From Icerya purchasi (lineage: Eukaryota; Arthropoda; Insecta; Hemiptera; Monophlebidae): 64,000 nt of DNA. Below the pieces are notes generated by a model. It made no database searches. It had not been told where the DNA came from and saw only the letters and a list, made by a program, of their open reading frames with translations. The position numbers and the translations under genes were made by a program. This document shows positions 21,185-31,798 of this stretch, in pieces (the first letter of the stretch is position 1; every line of letters begins with the position of its first letter). The DNA lies in assembly GCA_039619475.1 (NCBI GenBank), contig CM077116.1:103771164-103835163 (forward strand). Reading direction: 5' to 3'.

Positions 21185-21424
21185 AGGCTTACAATTCAAC
21201 GTAAATAAAACAAGTAGAAAACAAGACAGGGAAGAAATGATACATTGCATTGAACAGCACTTATGCATAAATAACGACAAAATAAAAATAGTAAAAGAAA
21301 TAAAATACTTGGGAATAATCATAGACACTAATTTAAATTTTGGAAAACACATCGAATTCATAATAGACAAGATTAAAAAAATTTATTTCAAATTAAGATC
21401 ACTATATTCAAATATGTTTGGTTT

Positions 21425-21606
21425 TGTAACGGTTCTAGTCGTTCTCTTTGGTCCTCAGGGATGCCAACCACGAGGTTTTAAGCTCGTGGGTTTGATTTAT
21501 TTAGATTTGATTTAAATTTATCTGAGAATGTTTTTCATTATTATTATGAAAGGAAAAATATTTACTGAAATTTGACGCAAAAACGATATATTAAGAAAAA
21601 CTCACA
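21425..21606 (-). repeat. Truncated 3' LTR of the gypsy element
   Basis: It matches 25315-25496 with about four differences. It carries only the last 182 bases of the LTR and joins pol directly at about 21607. Confidence 0.85.
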
Positions 21607-21625
21607 CTTTAGGGTGTCCATCCGC

Positions 21626-22795
21626 TTATTGATACAATTGTGCACCAATCGCTATCCCCGATGCATCACACGCAATATAAAATGGTTTTGCATAGTCTGG
21701 GGATTGGAGCTGAACATTGTCAGCGAATTTTTCTTTGAATAAATTAAAGGCTTTTTCCGCCGTTTCCCCCCATTCAAATTTCTCTGTAAGTTTCACCATC
21801 TTACTAACTGGTTCGAGGACATGTGCGTATTCTTTGATAAATTTCCTGTAGAAATTCGCCAAACCCGTGAACCTTTGAATTTCTTTTCGATTTTTCGGGG
21901 ATGGGAATTTTTTTATTTTTTCAATTTTCTCAGGAATCATGGATATCCCCTCCGCGGACAATCGATACCCTATAAAATTTACCTCTCTCCTCGCCAACTC
22001 GGTTTTATCTAAATTTACCGTCATATTGGCGGCTTGGAATTTATCTAAAATGTGATTTAAATGCATCACGTGATCTTCCTCGGTTTTGGAAAATACTAAT
22101 AAATCATCGACGTACGACAAAGTAAATTCGTTGCAGTCGTTTTCTAATACTCTCCTAATGGCTCGTTTGAACGCAGCCCCGGAGTTTATTAACCCAAATG
22201 GGACCCTGGTAAATTCATAACACCTTCCTTCGATGGTGAATGCGGTATATTTTCGTGATTCCGTCGATAATGGAATTTGTAAAAAACTTGACGCCAAGTC
22301 GATCGAGGTTATATAATATGCGTCCGTAATCGCGTTAACAATTGATCTATTGGTAGAGGCACTTCGTGTTCTTTTAATAGTATTTTATTTATGTATTTGG
22401 CGTCTAGACAGACGCGAATATCACCATTTTTTTTCGTAACCGCCACGATGGGGTTTCGATACGGCGAAGTAGAGGTAGTAATAATTCCTTGAAGTTATCA
22501 TTGAGCGTATCTCATCCTCAACACTCCGTCTTTTGCTTTCTGGAATGGAATATGTTTTATTACAAAAAATGTTTTCCCTGGATTTTACTTTCATTTTGTA
22601 TTCATACTTATTACACCGGCCTAACGTTTGTCCAAAAACATTTCGATAGTTCCCTAAGATCCGCTTTATTTCACTTTTTCCCTTGACACTCAATCTACTA
22701 TTTTTTAATTTGGACTCTAAAATTTCAGTCAACGAATCCTGATTATTATCGAACTTCACCGTGCGCTCGCCTTCTGGAACCAAATTTATTTGCAT
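21626..22795 (-). pseudogene. gypsy pol: reverse transcriptase and start of RNase H
   Basis: The right piece (22795-22421) is the lead-in to RT. The left piece (22297-21626) has FTIEGRCYEFTRVPFGLINS, the catalytic LSYVDDLLVFSKTEEDH, VNFIGYRLSAEGI, FTGLANFYRKFIKEY and the beginning of RNase H, KPFYIACDASGIAIGAQLY. The catalytic YVDD is intact. A frameshift separates the pieces around 22300-22440. The frame stops where the deletion joins the LTR remnant. Confidence 0.88.
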
Positions 22796-22799
22796 AAGA

Positions 22800-23300
22800 C
22801 TTTTTGTTTTTTACTTAAATGGGACTTCGTCTATTTCTCCGGTCTCGCTTTCTCTTACCATTATATCATCCCGGAAGCAAAGTTTTACCCGATATTTGTG
22901 TAAAAAGTCATTCTCGATCACAACTGGGATATTTAACTTGTTTATTACATAAGCATGTATTCAACATATTTCATTCTTAATTTGTAACGGCAGTCTAATT
23001 TGTACATTCGCCTTATATACACTTTTATTACACGCCGTTACGATATTTAGTTTACTCACCGGCAACCGTGGTAAATTTAATTTTTGGTATTTTTGCGTTA
23101 TTTCTTGCCAAGTTTCTTAGGAAATAGCCGTAATGTCTGACCCCGAATCTAACAAAATATCATATTTTTTATTGAAAATTCTAGCTTCTATAATAGGGGT
23201 TAGGATCTCTTCTCTCTCTGGCTCATTTTCTTCCTCTCTCAGTAGCTCTTGTTCTAATTCGCACTTAAATATTCCTAAGTTTATTTCGTTACGCCCTACA
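22800..23300 (-). pseudogene. gypsy aspartic protease region
   Basis: The minus strand has ARIFNKKYDILLDSGSD near 23175-23130, where DSG is the variant of the DTG active site of retroelement aspartic proteases, followed by ITAIS and a stop. The downstream sequence continues in frame with KLNIPVVIENDFLHKY and KLCFRDDIMV. At least two stops interrupt it. Confidence 0.7.
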
Positions 23301-23306
23301 TCGCCA

Positions 23307-24029
23307 TTATCGAGGGTCCCGGACCAAGTTACTCGTGGCGGTCCCGAAAATGGTTCTTAAGGACCCGGTCAAGCGGAAGAAGCCTTTTCGGTTCAGGTGT
23401 AGCTTATCCACCCTTCGGTCCTTCCCGATGAATTCTTCGTAGTGATCCTCTTTAATAGTTGGTAGAGCATCACTACTGTTATCCTTAATCAATTCTTTCC
23501 CGAAGTCGATCACAGTGATAACTTCATCTTCTCTTGCCCGAATGGCGTCGTTATATCTGCTCCACGTCTCCCAGTGACGTTTATCTTTTTCTAAATTATA
23601 TACGGGAGGAATCGTCACTAGAATGATTCGTAGTACTTTCCGATCTTTTAATAAATGTATTAATTCGTCCAGATCTTTCGTCATTCTGTCGGCGCTGTCG
23701 CCGACTCGGAGGTTATTGGTGCCGATCATTACTAGGACCTTTTGCCCCAACTTGTAAAAATTCCTTCTGATCGCATTCGTCAATCCACCTATTCTCTGTC
23801 CTCCTCGACAGTACCCTATGGTATAAGCTCCGTTAATGACGGTAGCGTAAGTATTTAATTGTTCTTTGGAAAACCGAACTAATTGGGAATCTCCCAATAA
23901 TTGATATCCTTTATAGTTCGGTTCTATGTCATTATCTACGGATATTTGATATATTTTCTTTTTATTTAGATTGTAATTATTATTATAAATGTGATCAGGT
24001 TTAGTTGCGCTTTTATTGCCTCCTGCCAC
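23307..24029 (-). pseudogene. SGNH/GDSL-type hydrolase domain within the gypsy element
   Basis: An open frame of 240 codons has the four SGNH blocks in order: LLGDSQLVRF with the Ser nucleophile (residues 46-48 GDS), CRGGQRIGG with the Gly (74-82), MIGTNNLRV with the Asn (103-106) and DKLHLN with the Asp-His pair (208-213). The frame overlaps the end of gag (24029 against 23966) and ends just before the protease region, where a nucleocapsid zinc knuckle would be expected; I see none. SGNH esterases act on acyl or acetyl esters, and esterase domains are known in ORF1 of CR1-type LINEs. The domain itself has no stop, but the element is defective. Function in the element is unknown. Confidence 0.82.
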
Positions 24030-24612
24030 CCGACGAATCTCTTTCTCGAAATCCTCCTCCTTGGCTTCTTCCTTAATGCAGAAATTAGCTCACTTTTTGA
24101 GCGGATGTTTCTGCACTTCAACATCCATTTGATTTCGCGGGGCAGGCAATTTCTAATGATGTTAATAAATTCTTCCTCGCCTATTTGGATATCTAAATAT
24201 TCAATTTTATTTATCCAAGTCAAAATAAATCTCTCGAGGTTCTCCATCTGGCCAGTATACTTTGGCATTGAGAAATACTCGCCGCGGAGTCGACTCTGTT
24301 CTTCTTGACTCCAAAATTTTTCTTTTAGAGTCGGAAACTGGTGCATTGTCCCAGAGATACCTTTAGCCAACTCCACTTTTCTCCGCTAATATTATTAATA
24401 GTAATTTCAATCTGTAACTCTTCGGACACTTCCCACTCGGCGAAGCCAGCTTCCAATTTTTTGATAAATTCTACGAAATGAAGTTTCTCATTATCTCCAT
24501 CGTATGGGGTAATTTTTTTAATTTCATTCAGCCCGAAGATTTCGTTCATCCTCTGTTCCTTATGAGACTTTGAACTATCTCTAGGTTCTTTAGTTTGATA
24601 AAGTTTTTTCAA
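23966..24612 (-). pseudogene. gypsy gag, capsid region in two frames
   Basis: The first piece (24612-24325) includes IKKITPYDGDNEKLHFVEFI and ISGEKWSWLKVSL. The second (24376-23966) has RLRGEYFSMPKYTGQMENLE, RFILTWINKIEYLD and NIIRNCLPREIKWML, the capsid pattern of Ty3/gypsy gag proteins. A frameshift at 24325-24376 separates the pieces. The C-terminus merges into the SGNH frame rather than a CCHC knuckle. Confidence 0.7.
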
Positions 24613-24678
24613 TTCGGCTAATTTTCGGTCTAGCTCGTTTATTCGTATCCGGTCGACTTCCTCAACCTCGGATAGACA

Positions 24679-25221
24679 TTAATTTTTCAATTCATCTAGC
24701 TTTGAAACTAATTCATTAAATTTTCCGTTCTCTACGTGACTCCCTTCCACACCTTCGCCTATCTCTCGCCAGTTTTCCTCCAATCCTTCTACCGCATTTC
24801 TCCATTCCGAGCGCAGGTTCTCCTCGCTCTCTTCAATACCTTTCTCAAGTTCCTTCAACTTCTTTCCATCCTTCGTTCGTTCTTTCTTCCTAGCCGCGCT
24901 TTCCTTCTTTCTATCTTCTTTTTCTTTCTCTACCTCTTTCGTCAACTTCTTCATCTCGACGCGATCCGTTTTCCTCTCCTTCTCAACACTCTTCTGTAGG
25001 TCGGCTACCTTTTCCTCGACCATCTCCTCCAGTTCCTTTTTAAAATTATCAAATTTTATATTTATATTATTATTAAGTTCGTCAAATTTTTGGTTTAATT
25101 CTGATTTTAATTCTTTATTTTTGGTTTTTTGTTCTTCAAATTTATTGTTTATATTTTCGAATTGTGACTTCAAAAATTCCATGATACTAGGGTCAATGAT
25201 TATTTTGTTAATATAATTCAA
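24679..25221 (-). CDS. gypsy gag N-terminal coiled-coil region
   Basis: The 180-codon frame starts about 95 bases after the LTR. It is very rich in Glu and Lys with heptad-like spacing over residues 15-165 (for example NKFEEQKTKNKELKSELNQK), which suggests a long coiled coil for Gag self-assembly. A stop at 24679 separates it from the capsid part. I do not know a precise family for this segment. Confidence 0.65.
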   Translation of the reverse strand: MNYINKIIIDPSIMEFLKSQFENINNKFEEQKTKNKELKSELNQKFDELNNNINIKFDNFKKELEEMVEEKVADLQKSVEKERKTDRVEMKKLTKEVEKEKEDRKKESAARKKERTKDGKKLKELEKGIEESEENLRSEWRNAVEGLEENWREIGEGVEGSHVENGKFNELVSKLDELKN

Positions 25222-25314
25222 TTACTTTAATTTCAAATTTTATTATAGATTTATCTCGGGATTCGTTCTCACGAAGGATAAGTTTCTAAGTTTATCCTCA
25301 CCAGGGATGTCAAA

Positions 25315-26123
25315 TGTAACGGTTCTAGTCGTTCTCTTTGGTCCTCAGGGATGCCAACCACGAGGTTTTAAGCTCGTGGGTTTGATTTATTTAGATTTGA
25401 TTTAAATTTATCTGAGAATGTTTTTTATTATTATTATGAAAGGAAAAATATTTACTGAAATTTAACCCAAAAACGATATATTAAGAAAAACACACCTATC
25501 TTTCGGGACCGGTCGACCGCTGAATAAACATAAAATTTATATCAAAAATAACGATTAATAAGAAAATATAATATTAAACACTACGTAACACTATTGTCAG
25601 TGTTTATCCGGGATCTGAAGGTTGGTGATGCGGCGGTCATTCGGCACAGAGAAATCGGACTCAACGGCGTGTTATTTTTCTGAACTTTTGATTGTTTTCA
25701 ATTTTTCTTTTACCGTCGCGAATCACGAATTATTTACAGAATCAAAATCACAACTGGTTTCTTACGTTGATAGACACGTGAAAAAACTTCCGATTAACGA
25801 ACAACTTCTTAGTGGAGGTAGACAAAGGACTCCTTTTCTGAGCGCAGATAAAAAACCAAAATTCTTCACGAAAAAAACGGAACTGATCTTCTTCTAAAAA
25901 ATCGTTTTTGACCACTCTACATTTCTCCTGCCTTTCCGCTTATCACCTCGGCAGGCGACCAAATCAGATCGATCCTTTCTTTCTTGGTCCGTGGTGATTG
26001 GCCACCTAACCAACAATAGTGCCAGGCACGCGCGCATTCACACTCGCACTCATTATTCTACATTATTATTTTTTATTTTTATTTTTTGGAAATATATACA
26101 ACCCATGTAATGGACACATTACA
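25315..26123 (-). repeat. 5' LTR of the gypsy element (809 bp)
   Basis: It begins and ends TGTAA...TTACA and is flanked on the outside by the GTTT duplication. The frame of 91 codons at 25622 on the other strand is inside the LTR and has no family resemblance that I recognise. Confidence 0.85.
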
Positions 26124-26127
26124 GTTT

Positions 26128-26759
26128 CAAATATAAAGATAGAATAGTACTCTATAAAGCCATTTTTGGATCAATAACAGAATCCTGCTCTATAGTATAT
26201 TTTCCAGTTTTACGAGAAAAAGACAAGAATAAGCTGTTAAAATTACAAAGGAAAATATTAATAGGAACAATCTCTGATTATCGCACAATATCGTATACTT
26301 TAGTCAACATCATAGCAGGAATAATAATTAGACTTAAAGTTGGAAACTGTAAACCAAATCAAAACATGCAAACAAGAAGAAAAAATTTTAGACAAAAAAA
26401 AGTTACGAAAACAGATCAATAAAATTAATTCAAGTAGTATACGACTTTGGCAACTTAGATGTGATAAATCAAAAACTGGAAAAGTAACACGGGAAATAGT
26501 TCCAAACTTAGAAGAAAGACTACAAATGAAACATTTTTATACCGATTATAACTTCACTCAATTTTTAACCGGACATGGAAATAATGGTGTCTATATAAAA
26601 CAATTTAAAATTGCTGAAACAGACATCTGTATAGACTGTAAAGAGGAAACAGACGATTGCTTTCATTCGATTTTCGAATGCAATAAGTTTAAAAACGAAA
26701 GAGAAAAACGGAAAATAATAAAAAAAACAATAACCGAAATACATAAAAAAATGTTTTGA
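26128..26759 (+). pseudogene. R1/LOA-like LINE ORF2 C-terminus
   Basis: The frame resumes right after the gypsy insertion with KYKDRIVLYKAIFGS and, after frame changes near 26340, gives SSIRLWQLRCDKSKTGK, FLTGHGNNGVYIKQF and CIDCKEETDDCFHSIFEC. LTGHG plus the CX2C...HX4C zinc segment is the usual C-terminus of this LINE group. The stop at 26757-26759 is followed by a 3' UTR of about 110 bases and the poly(A) region. Confidence 0.8.
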
Positions 26760-26892
26760 ATTTGATCAGCTCTGTCAACCATGTAATGAATAACAAAACA
26801 AAACACATCAACAACAAATAATAACAGTAACAATCAGAAACTCTGGCTGAAAAACCGCAAGGTACAGCGGAGTAAATAAATAAATAAATAAA

Positions 26893-26920
<28 letters not shown>

Positions 26921-26923
<3 letters not shown>

Positions 26924-27250
26924 GTAGATTAGATCCTATAGCAAAAATGAATTGCGGTTTTGATTTATTTCATTTTCCAGGGTAGGTAATCTGATGTTAA
27001 GATCACTAATAATTATTGGGCTTAGTTGAGGTTGGCTTTTAATTATTGTATCGATTTTTTGTAGGGGAGTTGCCCTCTCCTTATTAGGGGAGAGGTAGCA
27101 CCCTATTAATACATATCTATTTATGAGGACAGAAATAATATTATTTAAAATTTCTATTACTCGGTGTTTAATTTCTTTTTAAATTACTATAGCTAATCTG
27201 TTCTTCCCTATTGCTATGTTTTCACAGGTTCCTTCCTTAAAAACCGTGGA
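26921..27250 (-). pseudogene. R1-like LINE endonuclease fragment
   Basis: The minus strand has INRYVLIGCYLSPNKERATP, PLQKIDTIIKSQPQLSPIII and SDLNIRLPTLENEINQN, matching LLISCYISPN and GDFNIRL in the other R1-like copies, with GD replaced by SD. The fragment ends at the poly(A) tail of the neighbouring LINE, suggesting that LINE was inserted into it. Confidence 0.7.
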
Positions 27251-27470
27251 AACGGCTTAAATTTTATTTTTTCTAAATTTTTTATTTCCTTATAATTTTT
27301 GACTAAAAGAATAATATTTGCAAATATCAACAAATCAATAAATATGTGTCAATAGAAATACACGAAATAATCTTCAAAAACTAAATAATTTTATTAGGCA
27401 CCTTACTAACATATATATCCAAGCGTGCTCACTCTAAAATCAAAATTTTTTCTTATATACTATATATATA

Positions 27471-28449
27471 TATTTTTTTTTTCGAATTGGCCATCTTAGG
27501 ACTACGATATTTTAACTGTTTGAACTTTTGGCTTTCTTTTGTATTCAATATTGCCGCATTCGCTGTCGATGTTGCTCTTTTCTTTCTTTGGTCCATTGTT
27601 TTCCTCTTCCTGATTTCAGTTTAACCTTAAAGCTGACATATTCTGCTAATTTCTTTCTCAATGGGTGCCGGGTTTCAATATCACTTGATTCTATACCAAT
27701 TTCGTTTAAATCACTTTCCACTTCCTCAAACCAACTCCATTTATTCTTTAAACATTGAATGTACGTAAAATTAGCCTTGTAACTTCCGAGCGCTTTATGT
27801 GTCCATAGAACATAATTCGCCTTTTTCTCATCACGTCGACTATCTTGTCTGAGCATTTGTATACTTCTTCGTTGGGTCTTTGCCTATATTCCCCATTTCC
27901 AGATGTTGGGCCTAAAATTCTTCGTAACACCTTCCTTTCTTTTTTGTGCAGTTTTTCGATCATACCCTTCGTATTTAACACCAGGGTTTCTGCCGCATAG
28001 AGTACCTCAGGCTGAACAACCGTATGATAATGCCGTAATTTCGCATTCTGTGAAATACACTTTTTATTATAAACATTTCTTGTTAATTGAAATGCCGTTT
28101 CTAATTTGCTTATTCTAGACCGCAATGCTGTTTTTTCTAGCACATTCGGTTCAATCCATTCTCCCAGATATTTAAACTTGTTTACTCAGCTATATTTTTT
28201 GATCTCTGTTAATAGAAAGTTAGGTGCTGATGGTATATTGGTGATAAATTTTGTTTTATCAGCAGATATTTGAAGACCTGCTTTTGCCGCTTCTTTCTCT
28301 AGTAGCTGAATCTGCTTTACTGCGCCTTCTATTGTGTTTGCAAGAATCACCATGTCATTTGCTAATGCTAGGCAATCAATTGTTAGATTGTTCTTCTTGT
28401 ACCCTAGCCTGATTCCACTATATACTAATTTTAATTTCAAATAGTACAC
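27471..28449 (-). pseudogene. RTE-like LINE, RT C-terminal part
   Basis: Three frames on the minus strand read CLALANDMVILANTIEGAV (degenerate form of the ADD motif, AND), LQISADKTKFI, then KLRHYHTVVQPEVLYAAETL, KVLRRILGPTSGNGEYR and RRIMFYGHIKRSE. They finish with SWFEEVESDLNEIGIESSD and WTKERKEQHRQRMRQY. The order matches an RTE-like polymerase from palm to C-terminus. The catalytic pair is mutated and frameshifts occur near 27850 and 28150-28190. The T run at 27471-27481 may be its poly(A) tail. Confidence 0.75.
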
Positions 28450-29233
28450 TCAGTAAATAATTATTTTAAAAACTTTATTTAGTCTAGGCGAGGGCCCTTT
28501 CGATAATGCTACATTTATACGCATATTCACATTAACACTCATTATACCCTTGATATAGGAACATAATAAAAATAAAGAAATAAATGATTAATACCAAAAA
28601 TTTGCGCGCGGTCGTCCCCGGTGCTCCACGATTTTCCTTCGTTTCTTGCAATGGTTTCTTCCTGAAAACTTCTGCTGGATATTATTCCATCTCGCCTCAC
28701 GAGAACTCAGTGATTTTGCGTTCTTACGACTGTTTGTAAATTGGTTCCTATTAGATCAGATTTTACTTTAAACGACTTGATTATTTCACATAATTGGCTT
28801 CCGATTTATAATCTGGTGTGGTACTTTTTAAATTAACTTATATACACACTAATAATTAACAATCTTTTCAAAACAAATTTTAAATGAAGAAAGTACATAA
28901 AACTGCTGTTCATTCTGTCTACCTGTGAACGAGACAACAATCAAGATATATGTATTGATACTGACCACGATAAGATTGAAAGCGACGACCAGCGACAGAA
29001 CTAATTCCGCAATAAGCGCATATATTAAATCCCTGGACCGACAATATCGAAAAAAACCCTTAACAGACCGATAGTAATTGCTGTTTTCTATATAACACGC
29101 ATTATTACCTATGCATTACCGTCGTTTAACAGAGCACAGCCATTAGTGGTTCAGTACCAGCTTCTTAATTTATCATCATTATTATTATTATTTCTTAAAT
29201 ATCCTGACGAGTGTACTTGACCGGTTCATGACA
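28450..29233 (-). repeat. 3' LTR-like region of a second gypsy element
   Basis: On the minus strand a polypurine tract, CTTGGGGGATC (29244-29234), is followed by TGTCATGAACCGG, a plausible LTR start. The stretch ends in an AATAAA-containing region next to the LINE at 28449. No second LTR copy is present in the window to prove it, so the left limit is approximate. Confidence 0.5.
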
Positions 29234-30046
29234 GATCCCCCAAGTATTTTAGAAATTTTCCCCAAAACTTTTTAAAATACTTTCCAGAAACAAAAAACTT
29301 AAGAGCTCCTGCAACTTGGAACCAAGATTCCTCATTTCTCAATACTACTTCCAGTTATTACAAAACTAAACTAAATATATTACAATTTTTGAAAAATTTT
29401 TCTATAACGCACTTAGTAAATGATTTATGGAATTCTAAGTAAAATTACATTTTTTTTTTTTTTTGTATATAAGCGATACATTACCCTCAACATAAGTTTA
29501 CGACATTATATAGACCTATACTTTAGTCATACATATCTCTTAGTTCATATACATTATGGTCTAATATCTTACTTATTATAAAGGGTCCCTTATACAGGTT
29601 TTTTAGTTTTTTCATTCATTTCTTGTTTTTATTTGAGAGACAATGATTCTTCAGATATACTCTATCCCCTATCTCATAACTCCTGTTTTTTCTTCACCAA
29701 GATTCAGCTAATCTTTTCTCCCTTTTGTGCCTCCTCTATTATTTCAGAATGAGTCATACTCTTTGTTTCTGGGAATTGTATCTGTCTTCTAAATATGCCT
29801 AGGATTTCCTTTCTTACAAGGACTTCTATCGGAGCATACCCCATGACGGTATGTGGAGTTCCATTGATTATGCGCTCTACCTCAGATATATGATTCGCTC
29901 ATACAGTATGCTTATCTGGTAGATACTGTCTCAGTAATTTTGCTACTTCTAGGTTATATATTTCTGTTGGATTACCTTTTGGGTTATAGGGTGTCGTATG
30001 TTTTACCTTTATTAGTCTCTCTTCAAAATATCTACTCCAAACCTCG
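29234..30046 (-). pseudogene. gypsy integrase, C-terminal part
   Basis: The minus strand encodes VWSRYFEERLIKVKHTTPYN, PKGNPTEIYNLEVAKLLRQY, a stop, HISEVERIINGTPHTVMGYA and, near 29650-29560, YEIGDRVYLKNHCLSN and KNLYKGPFIISKIL. TPYNPKGN...E is the third catalytic region of retroviral-type integrases, and GDRVYLKN...YKGPF is the usual C-terminal module. Several stops are present. The N-terminal part lies beyond the block at 30047-31798. Confidence 0.75.
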
Positions 30047-31798
30047 TGTTGCCCGCGATTGTGGCGAGAACGTTTAAAATTAAACTAATCTCTAAAACGC
30101 GCTTAATTAAATTTTAACGAAAAGAAGAAAAATCACTACCGGACAAAATAGTTATAAAATTGTATTAATTAATGGTTAACGCAAAAACTAATCACGAGAA
30201 TGATTTTTACGCGAACTAAAAATGCAAATCGAGCTTGTAAATAGTCGTAATTAACGAACGGATAGCATAGAATAGCTATTTCGAGTCGGAAGATAAATAA
30301 ATTAAATGTTCACAAACGAAACGACTAAACGAAAGGAGCCCTGAAAAGGGCTTTTTCAAAGGAAGGGTAGGAAATGACAATAAGAACAGAAGAGAGAGCG
30401 AAAAGAAGCGAATATAGAATTTAGGAAATTTAAAACGAATTATAATCGTAAACAAATAAAGGATTAACAAGAAAAAATGTTCGGTACGAAAGACAACGAC
30501 AACAGAGAACAAAACAAAAGAAACGGAGGGGATCGGAAACAATAAAATCGAACAGAATTGCGAAAATCAATATTCGAAAAATACCGTACAAACGAAATCG
30601 GAATCGAAGACGGCCACATATAACCTATTGCGACGACGGGTAATTAACTGCCGTCACAGCTTATCATCATAGATGAGGAACGGAAACTAGTTGCTGGCCA
30701 GCTGATAACGCTTTCAGCTTGCGCTTTTATTTTTATCTTGCTTCTGCTTTTGCGGTCGGAACACCTCGCTTCTTAAGATGGATTCATTATGGCCTCCATT
30801 CTCCCATAGATTTCTATGAAGTTATTCACTTAAGTGAGAACGTTTTTGTCACCAATCTCTTTAGAGGGTATAAATTTATGAATTTAGAAAAGAAATCTTC
30901 AATCACAGCAATTGTATAATTTTATTATACAAGAACCCATCGTACTCGAACGCCATAGCGATACGCGCGCATGGCCACATGTTAATATTTAAAAAACATC
31001 TCAGCGGAGAGTTTTTTACCCGCGACTTGAACGCTATCTGGTATCGATTAACGCGCCGGTCGACAATATCGATATCCAGTATAAATATTTTTATTTTAGT
31101 GCTAATTTATTTTTATTCCGAACGCGACGCGAAATAACAAAACGAAACCAGTTTTCTTTTGGCTGCTCGGTCGCAGCCAATAACCAATCACGCGGCAGAG
31201 CGCCCTAGCGGGTGATATATATACACCCGCATTTTCATCCCTCGAATTATTGGCAATTTCAATTTTGCACGCTTCAGTCGCGTTTCCAGAGCGACACCGA
31301 TCGGCGGTCATTCAGCGCTCCAGTTCCAGTTTGGGCAGCACAACAGTGCTGTAGATCAACAGCTCTTCTCAGACCTACGCGCCACCAAGGTGCGCACCCG
31401 TGTTCGTGGTGATCAGCGTTGTCTTCAACAACCTGATCATTGCCGCTATTTTACGAGCTGATTCTTCACTCAGTCGCTGGTTTCCGGTTCCTGTTGGGCA
31501 GCATCATCGCTGCAGATTCGTATTCGGTTCCAGTCGTCGTAGCGGTAACTTCATCTGTTTCCTGTTGGGCAGCATCATCGCTGCAGATTCGTGTTCGGTT
31601 CCAGCCATCACCACATTGATTCTTTCGGTATCCGAATTGTATATATTTACGAAATATAATTCTTTTTCCTTTTAATTCGTCATTTATTTGACGTGGTCCT
31701 CCGGGCATTAGTTTGGTCATCTGGACCGAATTGCTCTAGCAGCAATTCGTCAACCCCAGATTGAGTCTCGAATAACCTGAGCGTAGGGACGCTCAACA
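30047..31798. repeat. LTR-like block of 1.75 kb (possible solo LTR) within integrase
   Basis: The block begins TGTTGCCCGCG and ends GCTCAACA (TGTTG/CAACA). It separates the two halves of a gypsy integrase, has no long coding frame, and contains a TATATATA box at about 31215-31222 followed by a TCAGT-type initiator near 31273 (CGCTTCAGTCGCG). These are features of insect retroelement LTR promoters. No target duplication is visible and part of the integrase core is missing at the joint, so a deletion or recombination has taken place. Orientation of the promoter is plus. Confidence 0.45.
31489..31610. repeat. Two tandem copies of a 71-bp unit in the LTR-like block
   Basis: CCTGTTGGGCAGCATCATCG followed by CTGCAGATTCG occurs at 31490 and again at 31561, and a diverged relative (GTTTGGGCAGCACAACAGTG) is near 31331. 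This looks like a short repeat just downstream of the putative start site. Confidence 0.7.

Larger units (their letters stand above)
21425..26123 (-). mobile_element. Ty3/gypsy retrotransposon, internally deleted, with SGNH domain
   Basis: The element runs leftward: 5' LTR (26123-25315), leader of about 90 bases, gag, an SGNH-hydrolase domain, aspartic protease, reverse transcriptase, start of RNase H, then a truncated 3' LTR (21606-21425). RNase H remainder, integrase and the first 630 or so bases of the 3' LTR are missing. The 4-bp GTTT at 21421-21424 and 26124-26127 flanks the element, and the interrupted LINE frame joins cleanly when it is removed, so the deletion happened inside the element. 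LTR ends are TGTAA...TTACA. The two LTR parts differ at only a few positions in about 180 bp, suggesting a fairly young copy. Confidence 0.88.
20216..26920 (+). mobile_element. R1/LOA-like LINE cut into three segments by two insertions
   Basis: Segments at about 20216-20343, 21185-21424 and 26128-26870 read as one continuous plus-strand polymerase: MISYADDIMLV, then SLG joined to LQFNVNKT, KYLGIIIDTNLNFGKHIEF, KIYFKLRSLYSNMFGF joined to KYKDRIVLYKAIFGS, and the C-terminal LTGHGNNGVYIKQF with CIDC. The first break holds an I-like LINE fragment (20344-21184), the second a gypsy element (21425-26123). The 3' end is an AAATAAATAAAT tract with poly(A), 26876-26919. It is 5' truncated and has several stops. 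Confidence 0.85.

Noticed and set aside
25622..25897. 91-codon plus-strand frame
   Set aside because: It lies wholly inside the gypsy 5' LTR, opposite in strand to the element, and has no recognisable domain.
30276..30542. 88-codon minus-strand frame rich in Phe, Leu and Ser
   Set aside because: It is low-complexity and lies in the noncoding LTR-like block; no membrane protein family is evident.
31466..31720. Minus-strand frame over the 71-bp repeats
   Set aside because: It is a read-through of the repeat units in the LTR-like block; the repeated residues follow from the DNA repeat.
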